This document shows positions 11,506-23,565 of a stretch of DNA of 64,000 bases, one piece after another. Numbering within the stretch: position 1 is the stretch's first letter; every line of letters begins with the position of its first letter. The DNA lies in NCBI RefSeq assembly GCF_020497125.1, contig NC_059075.1:68405321-68469320 (forward strand), read 5' to 3'. Origin of the DNA: Mauremys mutica (lineage: Eukaryota; Chordata; Testudines; Geoemydidae). Under the pieces are notes generated by a model. The model did no database searches. It saw only the letters and a list, made by a program, of their open reading frames with translations, and was not told where the DNA came from. The position numbers were made by a program, and so were the translations under genes.

Positions 11506-12023
11506 TGGGTCTGGGTTCATTCAGACAAATGAACTGAAAAAGCAAAACTCGAAGTCCCAAAAGGCTGTCCCAGGGCCTGGCTCTGGCTCTTACCTCAGAG
11601 CCTGGGTGAGCAAGAAGGCTCCTTCACCAGGGCCTTTTATCTGTTCTTAGGAGATGCTCCCTTATGGGGTTTGGCTTGCAACTACCCTGCTCAGAGGTGA
11701 TTCCCTTAGAGACTTCCCAGAATCAGCTCCCCTCTTCAAGAGATACTACACCTCTCATAAGGAACCAGTTGCTTGAGGTTCCCTCCCCACACCAGATGTT
11801 TCTGGTTGACTCATTTAACAAGCCTGCTCCAGGCTTCAAGTCTCCTGCAGGCAATTCCCTCACTCCCTTTGCTCTCTCACACAGTCCTATTGGGTAAAGT
11901 TAAGCACATGCCTAAATCTTTGTGGAATCTTTCCTGCTAACTGTGTTCCACAATTAGGTAGATAAAATCTTTTAGCTTTAAGCGAATAAGACTTCAACAG
12001 AAGCAAATGCACACTTTGCTCAA

Positions 12024-12163
12024 GGTGCTTGTAGGGTGACCAGATGTCCCGATTTTATAGGGACAGTCCCAATATTTGAGGCTTTGTCTGATATAGGCAC
12101 AGATTACCCCCCATCCCCTGTCCTGATTTTTCACACTTGCTGTCTGGTCACCCTAGGTGCTTG
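12024..12163. mobile_element. 124-bp hAT MITE with perfect 8-bp target duplication
   Basis: The element is 12032-12155. It begins tagggtgaccaga and ends tctggtcaccct plus a, a perfect terminal inverted repeat. Flanks are ggtgcttg on both sides (12024-12031 and 12156-12163). A second copy in opposite orientation lies at 59243-59360, sharing the internal cacacttgctgtctggtc segment. Far too short to code. Confidence 0.95.
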
Positions 12164-12559
12164 TAGCATACATTTCTCTACAATTCTTCTTATTTTTTTT
12201 AAAAATTATACCTAATAGACCAAAGGTTCCCTGTCTGTGGTTTATGGCCGCTGTAATTTAGGATCCGAATGTAGATTTGCAAACCTTTTTTAAAGTGTGT
12301 GTGTATGGGGGAAAGAGGAATTCCGCTAAAGCTCAGAATGTTTAGAAATGTTGTTATGATCTCTTTCTATATTTAAAATGAAAGAGAGCAGGCTCTGGGG
12401 GGAGTGATGTAAATGTTCCCCTGCAGTGTTGTAAATGCTAACAGAAGTGATCATGAGAACCACAGTGAAGCTGACTATGGGCAGGAAATGAGGCTATTGA
12501 TCTAATTTACTCCTAAGGTACTTATGTGGGCCACATTACTGTAGTATCTGAGTGCCTCA

Positions 12560-12695
12560 CAGTCCTTCATATATTCATCCTCACAACACCTCTGTGAGGC
12601 AAGGAACCCTGTTTTAGAGATGGGGAACTGAGACACAGAGAGATTAAGGACTACATTTTTAAAGGTATTTAGATGCCTAAAAATGCAGATAGGTG
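12560..12695 (-). repeat. MIR relic, minus strand
   Basis: On the minus strand the run corresponds to the MIR core and tail. The + strand reads ttcatcctcacaacacctct, then ttttagagatggggaactga, then gacacagagagattaag, the complement of the usual MIR order. Confidence 0.65.
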
Positions 12696-12714
12696 CTTTG
12701 TGGGATTTATGATT

Positions 12715-14310
12715 CTGACTCATTGATTCAGAGATTCCAAAGCCAGAAGAGACCATTGTGATCACCTAGACTCAGCTAACAGACCATAAAACTTCCCCAA
12801 CATAATTCCTAGAGCAGAAATACATCCAATTTTGATTTATAAATTGCCAGTGATGGAGAATCAACCATGACTCTTGGTAAATTGTTACAATGATTAATTA
12901 CCCTTATTATTAAAATTTTACACCTTATTTCCAGCTTGTCTAGCTTCAACTTCCAGCCATTGGGTAGATTGAAGAGCCCATTATTAAATATTTATTTGTT
13001 CCCTGTGTAGATACTTATAGACTGTAATCAAGTCACCCCTTAACCTTCTCTTTTTTAAGCTAAACAGATTCAATGTAATCGTTCTCTCGGCTCTTCTTTG
13101 AACCCTCTCCAATTTATCAACATCCTTCTTGAATTGTGGACACCAGAACTGGACACAGTATTCCAGCACTGGTCACACCAGTGCTAAATATAGAGGTAAA
13201 ATAACCTTTCTATGCCTACTCAAGAGTCCCCTATTTGACCATAGCAGTGCATTGGTAACTCATGTTCAGTTGATTATCCACCTTGACTGCCAAATCTCTC
13301 ATAGTCACTGCTTCCCAGGATAGAGTCCCCCACTGTGTAAGTATCAGCTGCTCCATTATTTTGCTGGGGATTGATGTCAGACTGACAGACCTGTCATTTT
13401 CCAGATTAACCTGTTTACCCTTTTTAAGTATCGGCACAACATTAGCTTTCGTCTAGTCTTCTAGAACTTCCCCACGGTCCCAAGACTTCTTGAAAAGCAA
13501 CACTAACAGTTCAGTGAGAGGCAACTCTTTTAAAACTCTTGGATGCAAGTTATCCAGACCTGTTGATTTAAAACTGTCTACTTTAGTAGCTGCTGTTTTA
13601 CATCCTTCTAAGATATTAGTGGAATGGAAAGAAAGTTATCATATGATGTGACTATATCATCTTCCACCCTCCCCTTCCCAATACAGAACATTTATTGAAC
13701 ATGTCTGTCTTTTCTGCATTATTATTGATAATTATACCATTTCCATCTAGTAATGGACCAATACCATTGTTAGGATTCTTTTTGTTCCTATTATAACTCT
13801 GCTGGCCATAGATTTTGCCTTGTGCCTCTTTGCTTCCTTTATCAATTTTCTACAATTCCTAGCTTCAGATTTATATTCATTACTATCAACTTCCCTTATC
13901 TTCCATTTGTTTATATGTTTTTTAAATTTTGTTATGACTGCCTTCACTTCCCCTCTAAACCAAGTTGGTTTTTAATCAATATGGGCACCTTTTTTGGTTG
14001 TGGCTTTTTACGCATCTAGTAAAACATTCCTAAACAATTCCCAATTATCATTCACATTTCTCTGATTATATTCTTCCTCTCAGTGCATTTGGATCATAAT
14101 TGTGTTTTCAGCTTTGTGAAATTGGCCCTTTTAAAACACCAAGTATATATATCACTGGTTTGGACTTTATTCTGTTTGCACATTATAAATGTGATCCAGT
14201 CATGACCACTTGTATCTATGTTACCATTAATTTTTATTTCTGTGATCAGTTCCTCTTTATCTGTCAAGATGAAGTCTAATATATAATTCCCTTGTGTTGG
14301 ATGCAACAAT
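12715..14310 (-). pseudogene. CR1-type LINE relic: ORF2 endonuclease and reverse-transcriptase fragments
   Basis: Minus-strand translation shows CR1 pieces in the right order from right to left. The end of the endonuclease domain is at 14309-14094 (DFILTDKEELITEI, then GHDWITF). The linker is at 13947-13747. The reverse-transcriptase start is at 13437-13231 (PILKKGKQVN, SVSLTSIPSKIMEQLIL). The C-terminus is at 13169-12984 ([45 protein letters not shown]). The middle of the reverse transcriptase is missing between 13231 and 13169, so an internal deletion occurred. The 3' tail (gaccattgtgatcacctaga, read as complement) ends near 12725. Frames are broken by many stops. Confidence 0.85.
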
Positions 14311-14329
14311 GGGAGTTAGGTACTTAGGC

Positions 14330-14505
14330 TCTTTTGAAAATCCCACTGGGCACATATCTGCATCTTTAGATGCCTTTAAAAATCTGGCACTATGTGACTG
14401 GCCCAAGGTCACAGAGCGAGTCTGTGACAGAGGAGAAAATGGAATCCTTGTCTGTCCAGTCCCAATTGCCTGCCCTAACCACTGGACCATCCTTCCTCTC
14501 TTGAA
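14330..14505 (-). repeat. MIR relic, minus strand
   Basis: The + strand shows the complement of a MIR: gactggcccaaggtcacaga, gcgagtctgtgacagagg, then a region ending aaccactggaccatccttcc, which is the complement of the tRNA-like head. Confidence 0.65.
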
Positions 14506-14955
14506 CTGACTACCAACTGTCACAGTCCAAAGTGAGCAAAGTGCACAAAGCAAGCAAACAGTGTCAATGGGAAAAAGTAAACATGATTTTTAAATTGATA
14601 ACCTCGGGAGTTGATAACAGAAGGGATTTTTGTTTAGCCTGTGATTTTATCATGACAGTGCACCTTTAAAACTACAAGCACTAAACTGGAACATTTCATG
14701 GAAAGCCTGTACATTTGGACAAAAACAGCTTATAACTTTTAAAATCAGTTTGATTTCCGTAGTGAACAAGGCTATGGATCGCCTGTCGTTTGATACGCCG
14801 ATCCCAAGGGGATGAGCACAGTATATGTGCTTAGATAGAATGGGTGCACTTCCTACTGCTGGGCAAGTTTGGGGGGTGGGGTGGATGAATATGGATGGAA
14901 TACAGAAAACAGTTTTTTCATTTTAGGAAAACACAAAAAAGAGTGTGAGTAATTT

Positions 14956-15029
14956 AGGGCCTGATTGAAAGTCCATTTAAGTCAATAGGAACCTTTGTGT
15001 TCACTTCAGTGGGTATTGGATCCGGCCCA
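14956..15029. repeat. Short palindromic MITE-like repeat
   Basis: The arms gggcctgattgaaagtcc and attggatccggccc pair imperfectly around ttaagtcaataggaac and cacttcagtggg. It is one of several near-palindromes of 70-85 bp in this window. Confidence 0.55.
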
Positions 15030-15074
15030 AGAAGAACAGGTTATTATCTCCTTCACTGACTATCTGCAGCCACA

Positions 15075-15400
15075 CCCCACACTGCACATGATTCAGGTTT
15101 GAGCCTGATCAGTGTTTGGCTGGGAGAACAAAGTTAAAAAACAGATGCTTGTAGCAAGTGGTGCTGATGACTCTTCCATCTGAGCCAGTGTCCCAAAATC
15201 AGTGTGAGGAGCAGGCTGCTACTGGAGGGGGTTGCCATCCTCTGAATGAGACCGTAGTCTTGACCACAGGGCTCATTCAATCAAATCTAGGTCCCCTTGG
15301 AAAGCCACTCAATTGGGATTCCCCTCTGTAAGAACCAATAGGCAGCATGTGACCTCTGTCTGACCTGTCCTAAACTGCTCTCCCATGTCAGCTGAGGGAC
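15075..15400 (+). repeat. Possible 5S-rRNA-derived SINE (AmnSINE-like) relic
   Basis: The stretch gagcctgatcagtgtttggc followed by tgggagaac resembles the 3' promoter half of 5S rRNA (ggcctggttagtacttggatgg in outline). That is the head of 5S-derived ancient amniote SINEs. The downstream body is not verified. A related body fragment may lie at 8025-8110 (aagccatttgattgggcctc against aagccactcaattgggattc at 15303). Confidence 0.35.
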
Positions 15401-15589
15401 TTCAGCCTCCTAAAGGTAGACGGGAGCAACAAGATGGTTTCAATTCAGAGCAACCAACTGCTCAATGTACAGTGGTGGTCAAAAAAGTAACCCAACAGCC
15501 TTAGATTATATAAAGCACAGGACAGAAAATACCACTGAGAATATTCTAATGCCATGAGGAAAATTAAATTAAGTCTGAGAGTTAGGAAA

Positions 15590-15895
15590 GAGTATTCAGT
15601 AGGAAGAGTGTTAACCTGGGATTTGGGAAAATCAGGTTCACTTCCCCATTGTGCCACAGACTTCCTGTGTGAGCGTGGGCCAGTCCCATATGACAGGTTT
15701 TCAAAACAGCTCTGCACCCAGCACAATTAGGTCTTTTATTTAAGTGCCTTATACTGTGTGTAAATTTCCCTATCTGCGAAATGGGGATAACACCACCTAC
15801 CTACCTGTCAGGGAGGTTGTGAGGAAAATACATTCATTGAAAATTGTGAGGTGCTCAGATACGATAGTAATGGAAGCCATATAAGTACTTAAGGC
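15590..15895 (+). repeat. MIR relic with internal insertion
   Basis: The MIR head runs from tcagtaggaagagtgttaac to gccacagacttcctgtgtga and gcgtgggccagtccc. About 90 bp of unrelated sequence intervenes, then the core resumes at aatttccctatctgcgaaat, ggggataacaccacct, gggaggttgtgaggaaaata. Confidence 0.65.
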
Positions 15896-16029
15896 AGAAC
15901 ATATGCCTTAGTAATTTAGGGTAAAACACATCACAAGGAGGAAATAATTGTCTCCAAACCAAGCATTACAAATCCAGGAAATTCAAAGTTAAGGTAAAAC
16001 TTAAAAAAAGTCCAAACATATTAGGGCAT

Positions 16030-17475
16030 GGAAATACACACTTAGGACACCCAAACACCCTTAACTCTGCCCTGTAGTGATGCTATACCATAGTCATATA
16101 ATTATAATTAGTGCATAATATATGCACTAATGTTTGTGGTCCCAGATTATATTAATTTTTAAGGACACATTTTTTTAGTCCATTGTGTGACTATGGCAGC
16201 TCCATGATGACCTGGGCAGACCCTTGGCCATGGGGAATATCCCCAGAACATCTACCAGCCTCCTGTACAATGCCAGAGTGGTGTACAGGGGGACAAATCA
16301 TAAGAGACTCAGGCCCAATGTATTCAGAACCAGTGTGTTAGCTTGTAGAGGGAGATAAGGAAATGGTGAACTGAGATTTCCTGTTAAATAGAAGTGAGGA
16401 AAACCTGTGGTGTGTTCTAGAAAGGATAAAGGGCTATGCAGCCTTATTCCTCAGAGGGCTCAAATAATTATCATCACTAAGTTCTTAGTCAGCATAAAGG
16501 CGCTTGTGATTCACGCCAGGGGGCCTGGGTGAGAAATAAACACTCCACTAGCATTTCAACCAGTTTCAGGTGGAGAGGGGGCCCCATGACTATGGCCCTC
16601 CTGTGGCTACAGGTCTCTCAACATTTTCTGAACCAGCCCTACCTGACCATTGTAGGCCTTAAAGATCATATAGCACTTTTTGTAAGAGTTTGGGTGTCAG
16701 GCTGTCCTGGCCATTTTGCATTGTGGGTAATTACATTCTGCCTCCCTAAACTTCCTATGCAGATGTATCTGGCTACATTAGCAAGGAGCCATGCCTGAGG
16801 TGATGGCAAGTGGGAAGATCAGAACAACGCACTGAGGGGCGGGTGGGAAACTGGGAGGAGGAGTTGAAGGGGACTGGGACAGGGAGCTGGGAAGTGGGGA
16901 TGGAGGACTGAGACAAGGAGCCAAGGGGTTGGGAAGAACTGGGATTGGGATGAGGAGACAAAGGGGGTGGGAGAGGAGACTCAAAAGGGGGCATGAACAG
17001 GCTGGAAAGGCCAGTGGTAGGTAGGGTCAGGCTTGGAAGAGACAGCAGAAGAAGACTCTGTGTCCATTAGAGTAAACTCCCTTCAGAACTTGGAATAGAA
17101 CCCAGAGATTCTGAGCTTCACCTTTCTTCTGCTGTTAGCAAACAGCTGTGAAAATGTATGCCTCTTCCCCTTCTAATGGCTGATGCACATAGTGGATGAT
17201 AGCCTACTACTTCTAACAGCTACTCTGTCAGCTCCAGGGGCAGAGGTGTGTGCTGTGGGTCTATAGGTTCCAAAACTGATGATGATGAACCACGTGGGTG
17301 TCTGTATGATGCAATATGATGGAATTTCTGCTTTTCCAGTTTGCTGTTTTTAAAAGCTAGCAAATTGTACATAAGAACTTGTATTAAATGAACATTATTC
17401 AGGTTGCAAAGCTAAACACTTGACAGTTAGGAAATGTGTGAATTACAGTTTGCCTGTACAACCTTAATTCAGACC
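16030..17475. other. Intergenic DNA with G-rich purine tract
   Basis: No gene is recognised. The tract 16836-16995 is a G-rich purine stretch of degenerate short units (gggactgggac, gggagctggg). It accounts for two proline/serine-rich frames on the minus strand that are not credible proteins. Confidence 0.5.
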
Positions 17476-17479
17476 CTCT

Positions 17480-17910
17480 GTGCTTATGCATTATGATAAT
17501 TGGATTCTCTCTCTACCTCTGCCACAGAGTTTCTGTGTGATGCTGGGCAAGTCACTTAAATCAAAATTTTCCCAGGTGGCCACTATTAGTGTGTTCCTCA
17601 TTTTCTGGGTGTTCAACTTGAGACACAAGGGGACTGATTTGCAACTGAAGTCAATGGGAGCTGTGCTATGAACATATAAAGGGCTACATAATGCTACATT
17701 ATCTGAAAAATCAGATCCTAGGTATTTCAAATTGGGCACCCCAAATTAGCAACACCTTTGACATTAATGTCTCTGTGCCTCAGTTTCCCATCTGCAAAAT
17801 CAGGATAATAACAGCCCTCATCTCATGAGGAGGTTGTGAAGAAAAATATCATTAATGGCTATGAAGCACACAGATATCTTAGTGATGATGAATGCCATAG
17901 AAAAGCCTAT
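17480..17910 (+). repeat. MIR relic with internal insertion
   Basis: The 5' part (tctctacctctgccacagag, gtgatgctgggcaagtcact) is separated by about 200 bp from the 3' part (tgtgcctcagtttcccatct, gcaaaatcaggataataa, gaggaggttgtgaagaa). Confidence 0.65.
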
Positions 17911-18017
17911 GATGAAATGAATACTTCTGTATTCAGAGCAGAGTTTGAATAGTGTGTAGTGAGCAGTAAATAAGAATTTCAGCCACACATTGAATGAGGA
18001 GGATAAAACAAAATATT

Positions 18018-18480
18018 ACAGAAGAACATAAGAATGGCCATACTGGGTCAGACCCATGGTCCGTCCTAGCCCAGTATCCTGTCTTCCGACAGTGATCAAT
18101 GCCAGATGCTTCTGATGGAATGAACAGAGCAGGGCAATTGAGTGATCCATCCCTTGTTGTCCAGTGCCAGTTTCTGGCAGTCAGGGGTTTAGGGACACCC
18201 AGAGTTGGGGTTGCATCCCTGACCATCTTGGCTAATAGCCATTGATTAACCTATCCTCCATAAACTTATCTAATTCTTTTTTTAACACAGTTATACTTTT
18301 GGCCTTCACAACATCCCTTGGCAATGAATTCCACAGGTTAACACTGTGTTGTGTGAAGTACTGCTTCACCCATGTTTATTTTAAAACTGCTGCCTATTAA
18401 TTTCATTGGGTGACCCCTGATTCTTGTATATTGATTAGCTGCTCATTAAGTGAGCACCTTCTGTGACCACTGAATGAGGC
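18018..18480 (-). repeat. CR1 LINE 3'-end fragment, minus strand
   Basis: The left boundary gaacataagaatggccatac followed by tgggtcagacc is the complement of a CR1 3' terminus. Inside are catcttggctaatagccatt, tcctccataaacttatctaa and caatgaattccacaggtta, which are complements of the conserved CR1 3' region. No intact frame remains. Confidence 0.75.
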
Positions 18481-19299
18481 AGGGGTCCTCTGGAAAAAAT
18501 AGTGTGTGATCATGTATGCACATGTCGTTTTTGGTATGTAATAGTATATACACTATTCTTATAATTATGGATATACACAACAAAGAGGCAAATCCCTTCT
18601 TTAAATGCAAAGCTCGACTTCACTGTAACTATGGAGCTACAACCAGCACCTACGCAATACAAATATAACTACTGCTGACACTATTTTCCTGTTGGTGGAG
18701 AGGGGTGAGGAGGTGGATGCCAATGTTATTTTTACCTAGGGTACCCGGAACACCTAAGTCTGGCCATGAATTCTTTTCACATTGGTTAACAGCCTTGCTC
18801 TGTATCCGCTTTTCTACCAGTCAGTATGGTCGCTTACAGTGGAGGTGTTGTGACTGAGATCAGAAGAGGCCCAGGTAGGCCGTAGGAAAGTGCTTTTGCT
18901 GTAGAGCTAACAAAGCACAATTACTAGCTTCAGTCCACAGAGCCTTGTAAACATTACCCACAATTTCCCTTATTGACTCTTGCCACAAGCCTCCACCAGA
19001 GCACTGGCCTCCTGCTCCCTACACCAACAGTCACGAGCTCAGACTAAGAGACAGGTGCCAAATGTGGCTTGTATCTTTGTGCAGAAGGCCTGCCAGAGGT
19101 CGACTCGTGCCTCCTTAAGCAAACAGGGATCCTCGCCAGCTGATAAATCATTTACAGGGACAAGTAAGAAGTGAGGAACTAGATTAACCAGGTCACTGGG
19201 TGTCCCGAGGGAATGACGTGTCAGTGGAGCTGAAACAGCAGATCCATAGCTGCAGTCGGCAAGCTTCTCATGCGCTGACTACAATACACAGAAGTCCCT

Positions 19300-19505
19300 A
19301 GAATCAGACATGTTAGATTGGAGAAAACCATTTTCTCATCCTGTCCATCTTCTAGACCATGCAATTATTCCCTCTTTTACATTTTCTAGGGTATTGTACA
19401 ATCTAGTTTTAAATGTCTCAAGATACAGGGTTTCCACCCACCTTGATGCATCTCACCATCAGGAAGTTTCTCCTAAAGTTCTGCTAGTTCTGGAAGGCAG
19501 AGTTA
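19300..19505 (-). repeat. CR1-like LINE 3' fragment, minus strand
   Basis: The segments ttttaaatgtctcaagatac, agggtttccacccacctt and catcaggaagtttctcc correspond to complements of the CR1 3' region. It is strongly diverged, and the subfamily is not assigned. Confidence 0.5.
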
Positions 19506-19689
19506 CTCCAAAGACAATGAGAAAAGAAAAATCACTGATGGCCTAGACTTGGATTGTCTGGCTCATCTGGCTTTTCTGTTGTTAAAGAAATTTGCAAAAC
19601 ATGAATATATTCAGAAGGACAATATTATAATATGAGTTGTGTGAATGCATTGCAATTTATGAGTCACATCCATTTTACACCAACAGAAT

Positions 19690-19955
19690 TGCATTGACAT
19701 CAAGGAGTAGAAGGACGGTCCACTGCTTAAAGCATTAGCATGGAATTTGTGAAACCTGGGTTCATTTCCCTACTCTGTCACAGGCTTCCTGAGTGATCTT
19801 GGGCAAGTCACTTACTCCTTCTGGACCTCAGTTTCCCATCTGTAAAATGGGGATAAGGGTACTTCTTTACCTCACATAGCTGTTACAAGGCTAGATACAC
19901 TAAGTATTGTGATGTGCTCAGATAATACTGTAATGGGGACCAGATAAGTACTATA
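19690..19955 (+). repeat. MIR relic, near full length
   Basis: Signatures run in order: a tRNA-like head at about 19710, then ctgtcacaggcttcctgagt, gatcttgggcaagtcactta, ctcagtttcccatctgtaaa, atggggataagggtac, and a tail with gatgtgctcagataatactg. Confidence 0.75.
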
Positions 19956-20084
19956 AGTAGAAAGGTACTGATTTACTTTGTTGAAAAGATGAATCAGGCT
20001 CAATATCTTTTTAGAGAATTTCCAGTGGTCAGAAAGAAGGAGGTGGAAATCAAGCTCTTTGTCTTCGGCATTGCTGATGTCTAT

Positions 20085-20275
20085 AAACCACTGCACTGTG
20101 TCCTCTCTTCACTTCAATTATTCCTCTGCCCTCAAGTAAGCTATTTTCCTTTGGGCAAGTCATTTCACCTCACTGTGCTTCATTTTCCTTGCCTATAAAA
20201 TAGAGATGATTCCAGCCTACATCAAAGGATTAATTAATCTTTGTAAAGTGCTTTGAGAGCCTTGGAGGAAAGATA
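20085..20275 (+). repeat. MIR relic
   Basis: The sequence contains tttgggcaagtcatttcacc, tgtgcttcattttccttgcc, tataaaatagagatgattcc, then aaggattaattaatctttgt and aaagtgctttgagag, in MIR order. Confidence 0.7.
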
Positions 20276-21854
20276 ATGACTTGTGTACTCTGCAGCAAGC
20301 TGGACCTATGTTCCGCAAACACATGGAATCTGTGGCTCTCTGCCGCAGACTGGAAATTCTGCACCAGCTTCAGGAACATTTTTTTTAAAAGGTGCTTATT
20401 GAATTCAATATGACAATGAACAGTGTAGTCAGTCCCCTATCCTGTGTCATTAATTTTGATATGAAATTCAATTTATTTTCCTGTCTCCCTACGTTTGCAA
20501 CGTGCCCAAAGTTTCAGTATTGACAAAGCTGAACTGCACTATAGAAGTTGTCAGCAAGGAAGATGGAGATTTTGGTAGCTGGGTTGGGTTTTTTTAGCAT
20601 CTTTGGGATTGTGGGTAAGTAAATTAGCTGCATAATGTTTACATCCTCATCATTATGTTTCAGAGTTCACTGCTCATTTAGATGAATGTGTGCAGCAGAT
20701 ACATCTGGGCCATGTACCGGGAAGACAACACTGTTTACACTCTGTTCACATTTGAACAGTTTCCATCACAACCATAATAGCAAAAATGTAATTTTCAGAA
20801 ATGAAAGCTTAGATTCTAGAGCAAAACTCTTTGGCACAGGGGATTCTTTGATGGCATCCTGTAGTCACAGAATCCCACAATACACAGGGCCCTGACTACA
20901 ATTGCAATGTGGTTTTGTCTATAGGGATCCTGCGGGAGTATGTGATAGTGGCAAGAATTACCTATTTTTTAAAAATCCCCTTTTTGTTTTTTACTCCCTG
21001 TCTCCTGGAATCCTGAACCTGGAATATGTGTTCTCACACATTTTATTTCCTCCATCTTGGGCACTGTGCTTTGTAATTGCAGCACAGGTTATGGGCCTGG
21101 ACTTTCGTTTAATGATTTGTTTTGGTAGGGTTGTTCATGAGCACTGTGTGCACTACTGTGTTGTTGTAAGGTAGTTCACAAGTGTTGTGCTACACACACT
21201 AGCTTGGATGTGAGCATCTTTAGTTGTTTATTTTGTTGAGTGAATATAGCACCGAGGCATGAAAAACACTTTAAACGAATGAGATGAACTTTAGAAATGG
21301 ATCTAAGAGAAAAGGCCTTGACCATGTCCCTTTAATTGTTGTCAGACACTAGCCAGATGACCTGTTAAACCCCTTGCCCCTTGCACTATGGAAGGATAAG
21401 GGCAGGTAAAGTCCAGTAACATTTTAACTATGAGATTAACTCTACTCCAGTTCAACACAGAGACACTGCTGTCCTTTTGGATGAAAGGTGCTGACTAGAG
21501 TATCTGCCATACGCCGTCCCACACTCCCCCCAGTACCAGCTGCAGTCCCTCCAGCTTTGCGGCAGTCAGGCAGTACAAGCCTACTTCCCCTCCCTAGTTG
21601 GTGGCTTCCCTGTGAGGATCCAGTTTAATGCTTAGTATTGATTGGATGTTTATACTCCGTAGGAGAAGACCCAGCAGTCTGCCACTGTGCCTCTGCTGAG
21701 CCTCTCAAGGTTTCAGATGCAATCTGGCCAGAGTTAGTGTCGTCTGTGGATGAATATAATTTAGATTACATTTGTTTGCCAAGGCAGTCTCTTCCCATTA
21801 CTAATGGATCTATAAGATTTCCCTACTCCCCATTTTTCTCCAATTGCAGACTTT
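20276..21854. other. Intergenic DNA, no gene recognised
   Basis: No domain-bearing frame or identifiable repeat was found up to the left target duplication of the large hAT element (21855-21862). Confidence 0.5.
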
Positions 21855-22198
21855 CCCCTCGCCAGGGCCGGCTCTAGGTTTTTTGCAGCCCCAAGCAAAA
21901 AAAAATGTGGCTGCCCCCGACCCCTCCTGCACTATTTTTTGGCTTTTACATGTTTGCACTTTGCAATTTTGTTTTGTTTTGACTGTTTAAAATTTTAAAA
22001 AATGAAAACAGAGAATTTCTAGTTAGTGAAATAAAACTATTTCCTACAGTGTAATTTTAACATTTAATTTTAACAAAATCACAATTACAAACAATTTGGG
22101 TTCAACTATACACTGTAATGAAAAAAAATAGTGTCTTCCAGTTTCTCATAAATTAAAAGAATGAATATGAACTGAATTTTTCTGGTTTTTATACTTGC

Positions 22199-23143
22199 TT
22201 AGTCTTTTAATAAGTCAGTGAAATCTAAATTTTTTGCAATGGTACTTTCAATTGAAATTAATGCGAGTCCTGACAAATGATTTTGAGACATGGTGGACCT
22301 CAAATAATTTTTTAGTACTTTCAGTTTTGAGAAACTGCGCTCACCAGAAGCCACTGATACTGGTAATGTTAAAAGAATGTGTAATGCTATAGCAGTGTTT
22401 GGAGTGAAAAAATCATTTCTTGCTATAAATTCTAATACTTTCAGAGGAGAAGTTTTAGGACTTATTAGCTCAGATAAAGTTATTAATTCATCATACAATT
22501 CTACTGAATCAATGTCATCAGCATTATCAGTACTGAACGCTAAATATAGGTCTTGGCAGTGCTTCATGAGGTCTTCTTTGGAAAACTGATTTTTAATATT
22601 TCAATATCGTATAAAAATTCAAAAGTTTCACAATGATCATGCAACTGACAAAATCTTTCTTCAGTGGAAGTTATAGCTACATCCAAAATACAATAGAAAC
22701 ATTCAACTTTAAACCTTTTGTTTGGATCGAGAATAGGATCATCATGAGCCTCATAACAAAACTGTCTTGTTTTTTTCTGAGGACGAATGAATTGTTGAGG
22801 TGAAAATGTTGGTTAAAAATCAAGATCCTCTGCTACTGTTATTGCTTCTTTGACAGTTTCTTCAAATCCTTCATCTGAATGGAATATTTAAAAAAATACC
22901 AGCCTTTATTCAAAATCGTCTTTGTCTTGGATATGTCTATGGTTATGTTCTGCATAACTTTGCTGGTCAAATTAATTTGATTTAGAATATTATGCCAAAT
23001 AACCATGCAATATGAAAACTGAAACTGCATCATTTCATGAGTCAATGTTTTCAGCATACGACAACTCCTGGTTTATTTCAAAAAGTGCATCATAAATCTC
23101 TCCTGATGAATATCGGAATGGTCTAATAGCGTATTTCCTGCAG
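22199..23143 (-). pseudogene. hAT transposase, C-terminal half (pseudogene, ZMYM1-like)
   Basis: Minus-strand reading from 23143 gives RKYAIRPFRY and SGEIYDALFEI, then several stops through about 22600. An intact 122-codon frame (22567-22199) follows. That frame carries the hAT C-terminal dimerisation region: IALHILLTLPVSVASGERSF, SKLKVLKNYLRS, HLSGLALISIE. It follows naturally from TRWE at the end of the other half near 31087, so both are pieces of one gene separated by nested sequence. The family is known for cut-and-paste transposition; domesticated relatives are called ZMYM1-like. Stops in the middle portion show it is dead. Confidence 0.85.
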
Positions 23144-23565
23144 CAGGGCCAGCTATAGGCCAATTCCACCAATTCCCCCGAATCAGGCCCCGTACCTAAG
23201 AGGGCCCTGCGCCCAGTGGCAGGGCCGCCGGGCGGGGGCAAGTGGCCGAGAATCCCTTCCCTGGCTAGAGGTTCCTTTTTAATTTTTACTCACCCGGTGG
23301 CGCTCCGGGTCATCGGAACAACTTCAGCGGCGGGTCCTTCACTCGCTCCACGTCGTCGGCAGCACTTCAGCGGCAGGTTCTTCAGTGCCATCGAACACCC
23401 AGAGCGACTGAAGGACCCGCCTCCAAAGACAAGGAGCGCCACCCGGTGAGTACAAGCCTCATGTGTTTTTTTATGTGTGTTTTTCATTTTTTTTTCTGTC
23501 ATCCCTGCTGGGGCCCCATTGAAACTCTTTGAATTGGGCCCCGCACTTGCTAAAGCCAGCCCCAG
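23144..23565. mobile_element. Nested non-autonomous hAT-like MITE
   Basis: It starts cagggccagctatagg and ends ctaaagccagccccag, degenerate terminal inverted repeats of hAT type. Inside is an inverted pair, actcacccggtggcgctc and gagcgccacccggtgagt. The subterminal motifs aattcccccgaatcaggccc and gaattgggccccgcac are typical of turtle hAT MITEs. It interrupts the transposase after codon context C-R-K-Y. No target duplication is seen, because its right end abuts the tandem array directly. Confidence 0.75.

Noticed and set aside
16773..16994. Proline/serine-rich minus-strand frames
   Set aside because: They arise from the G-rich purine tract and have no independent support.
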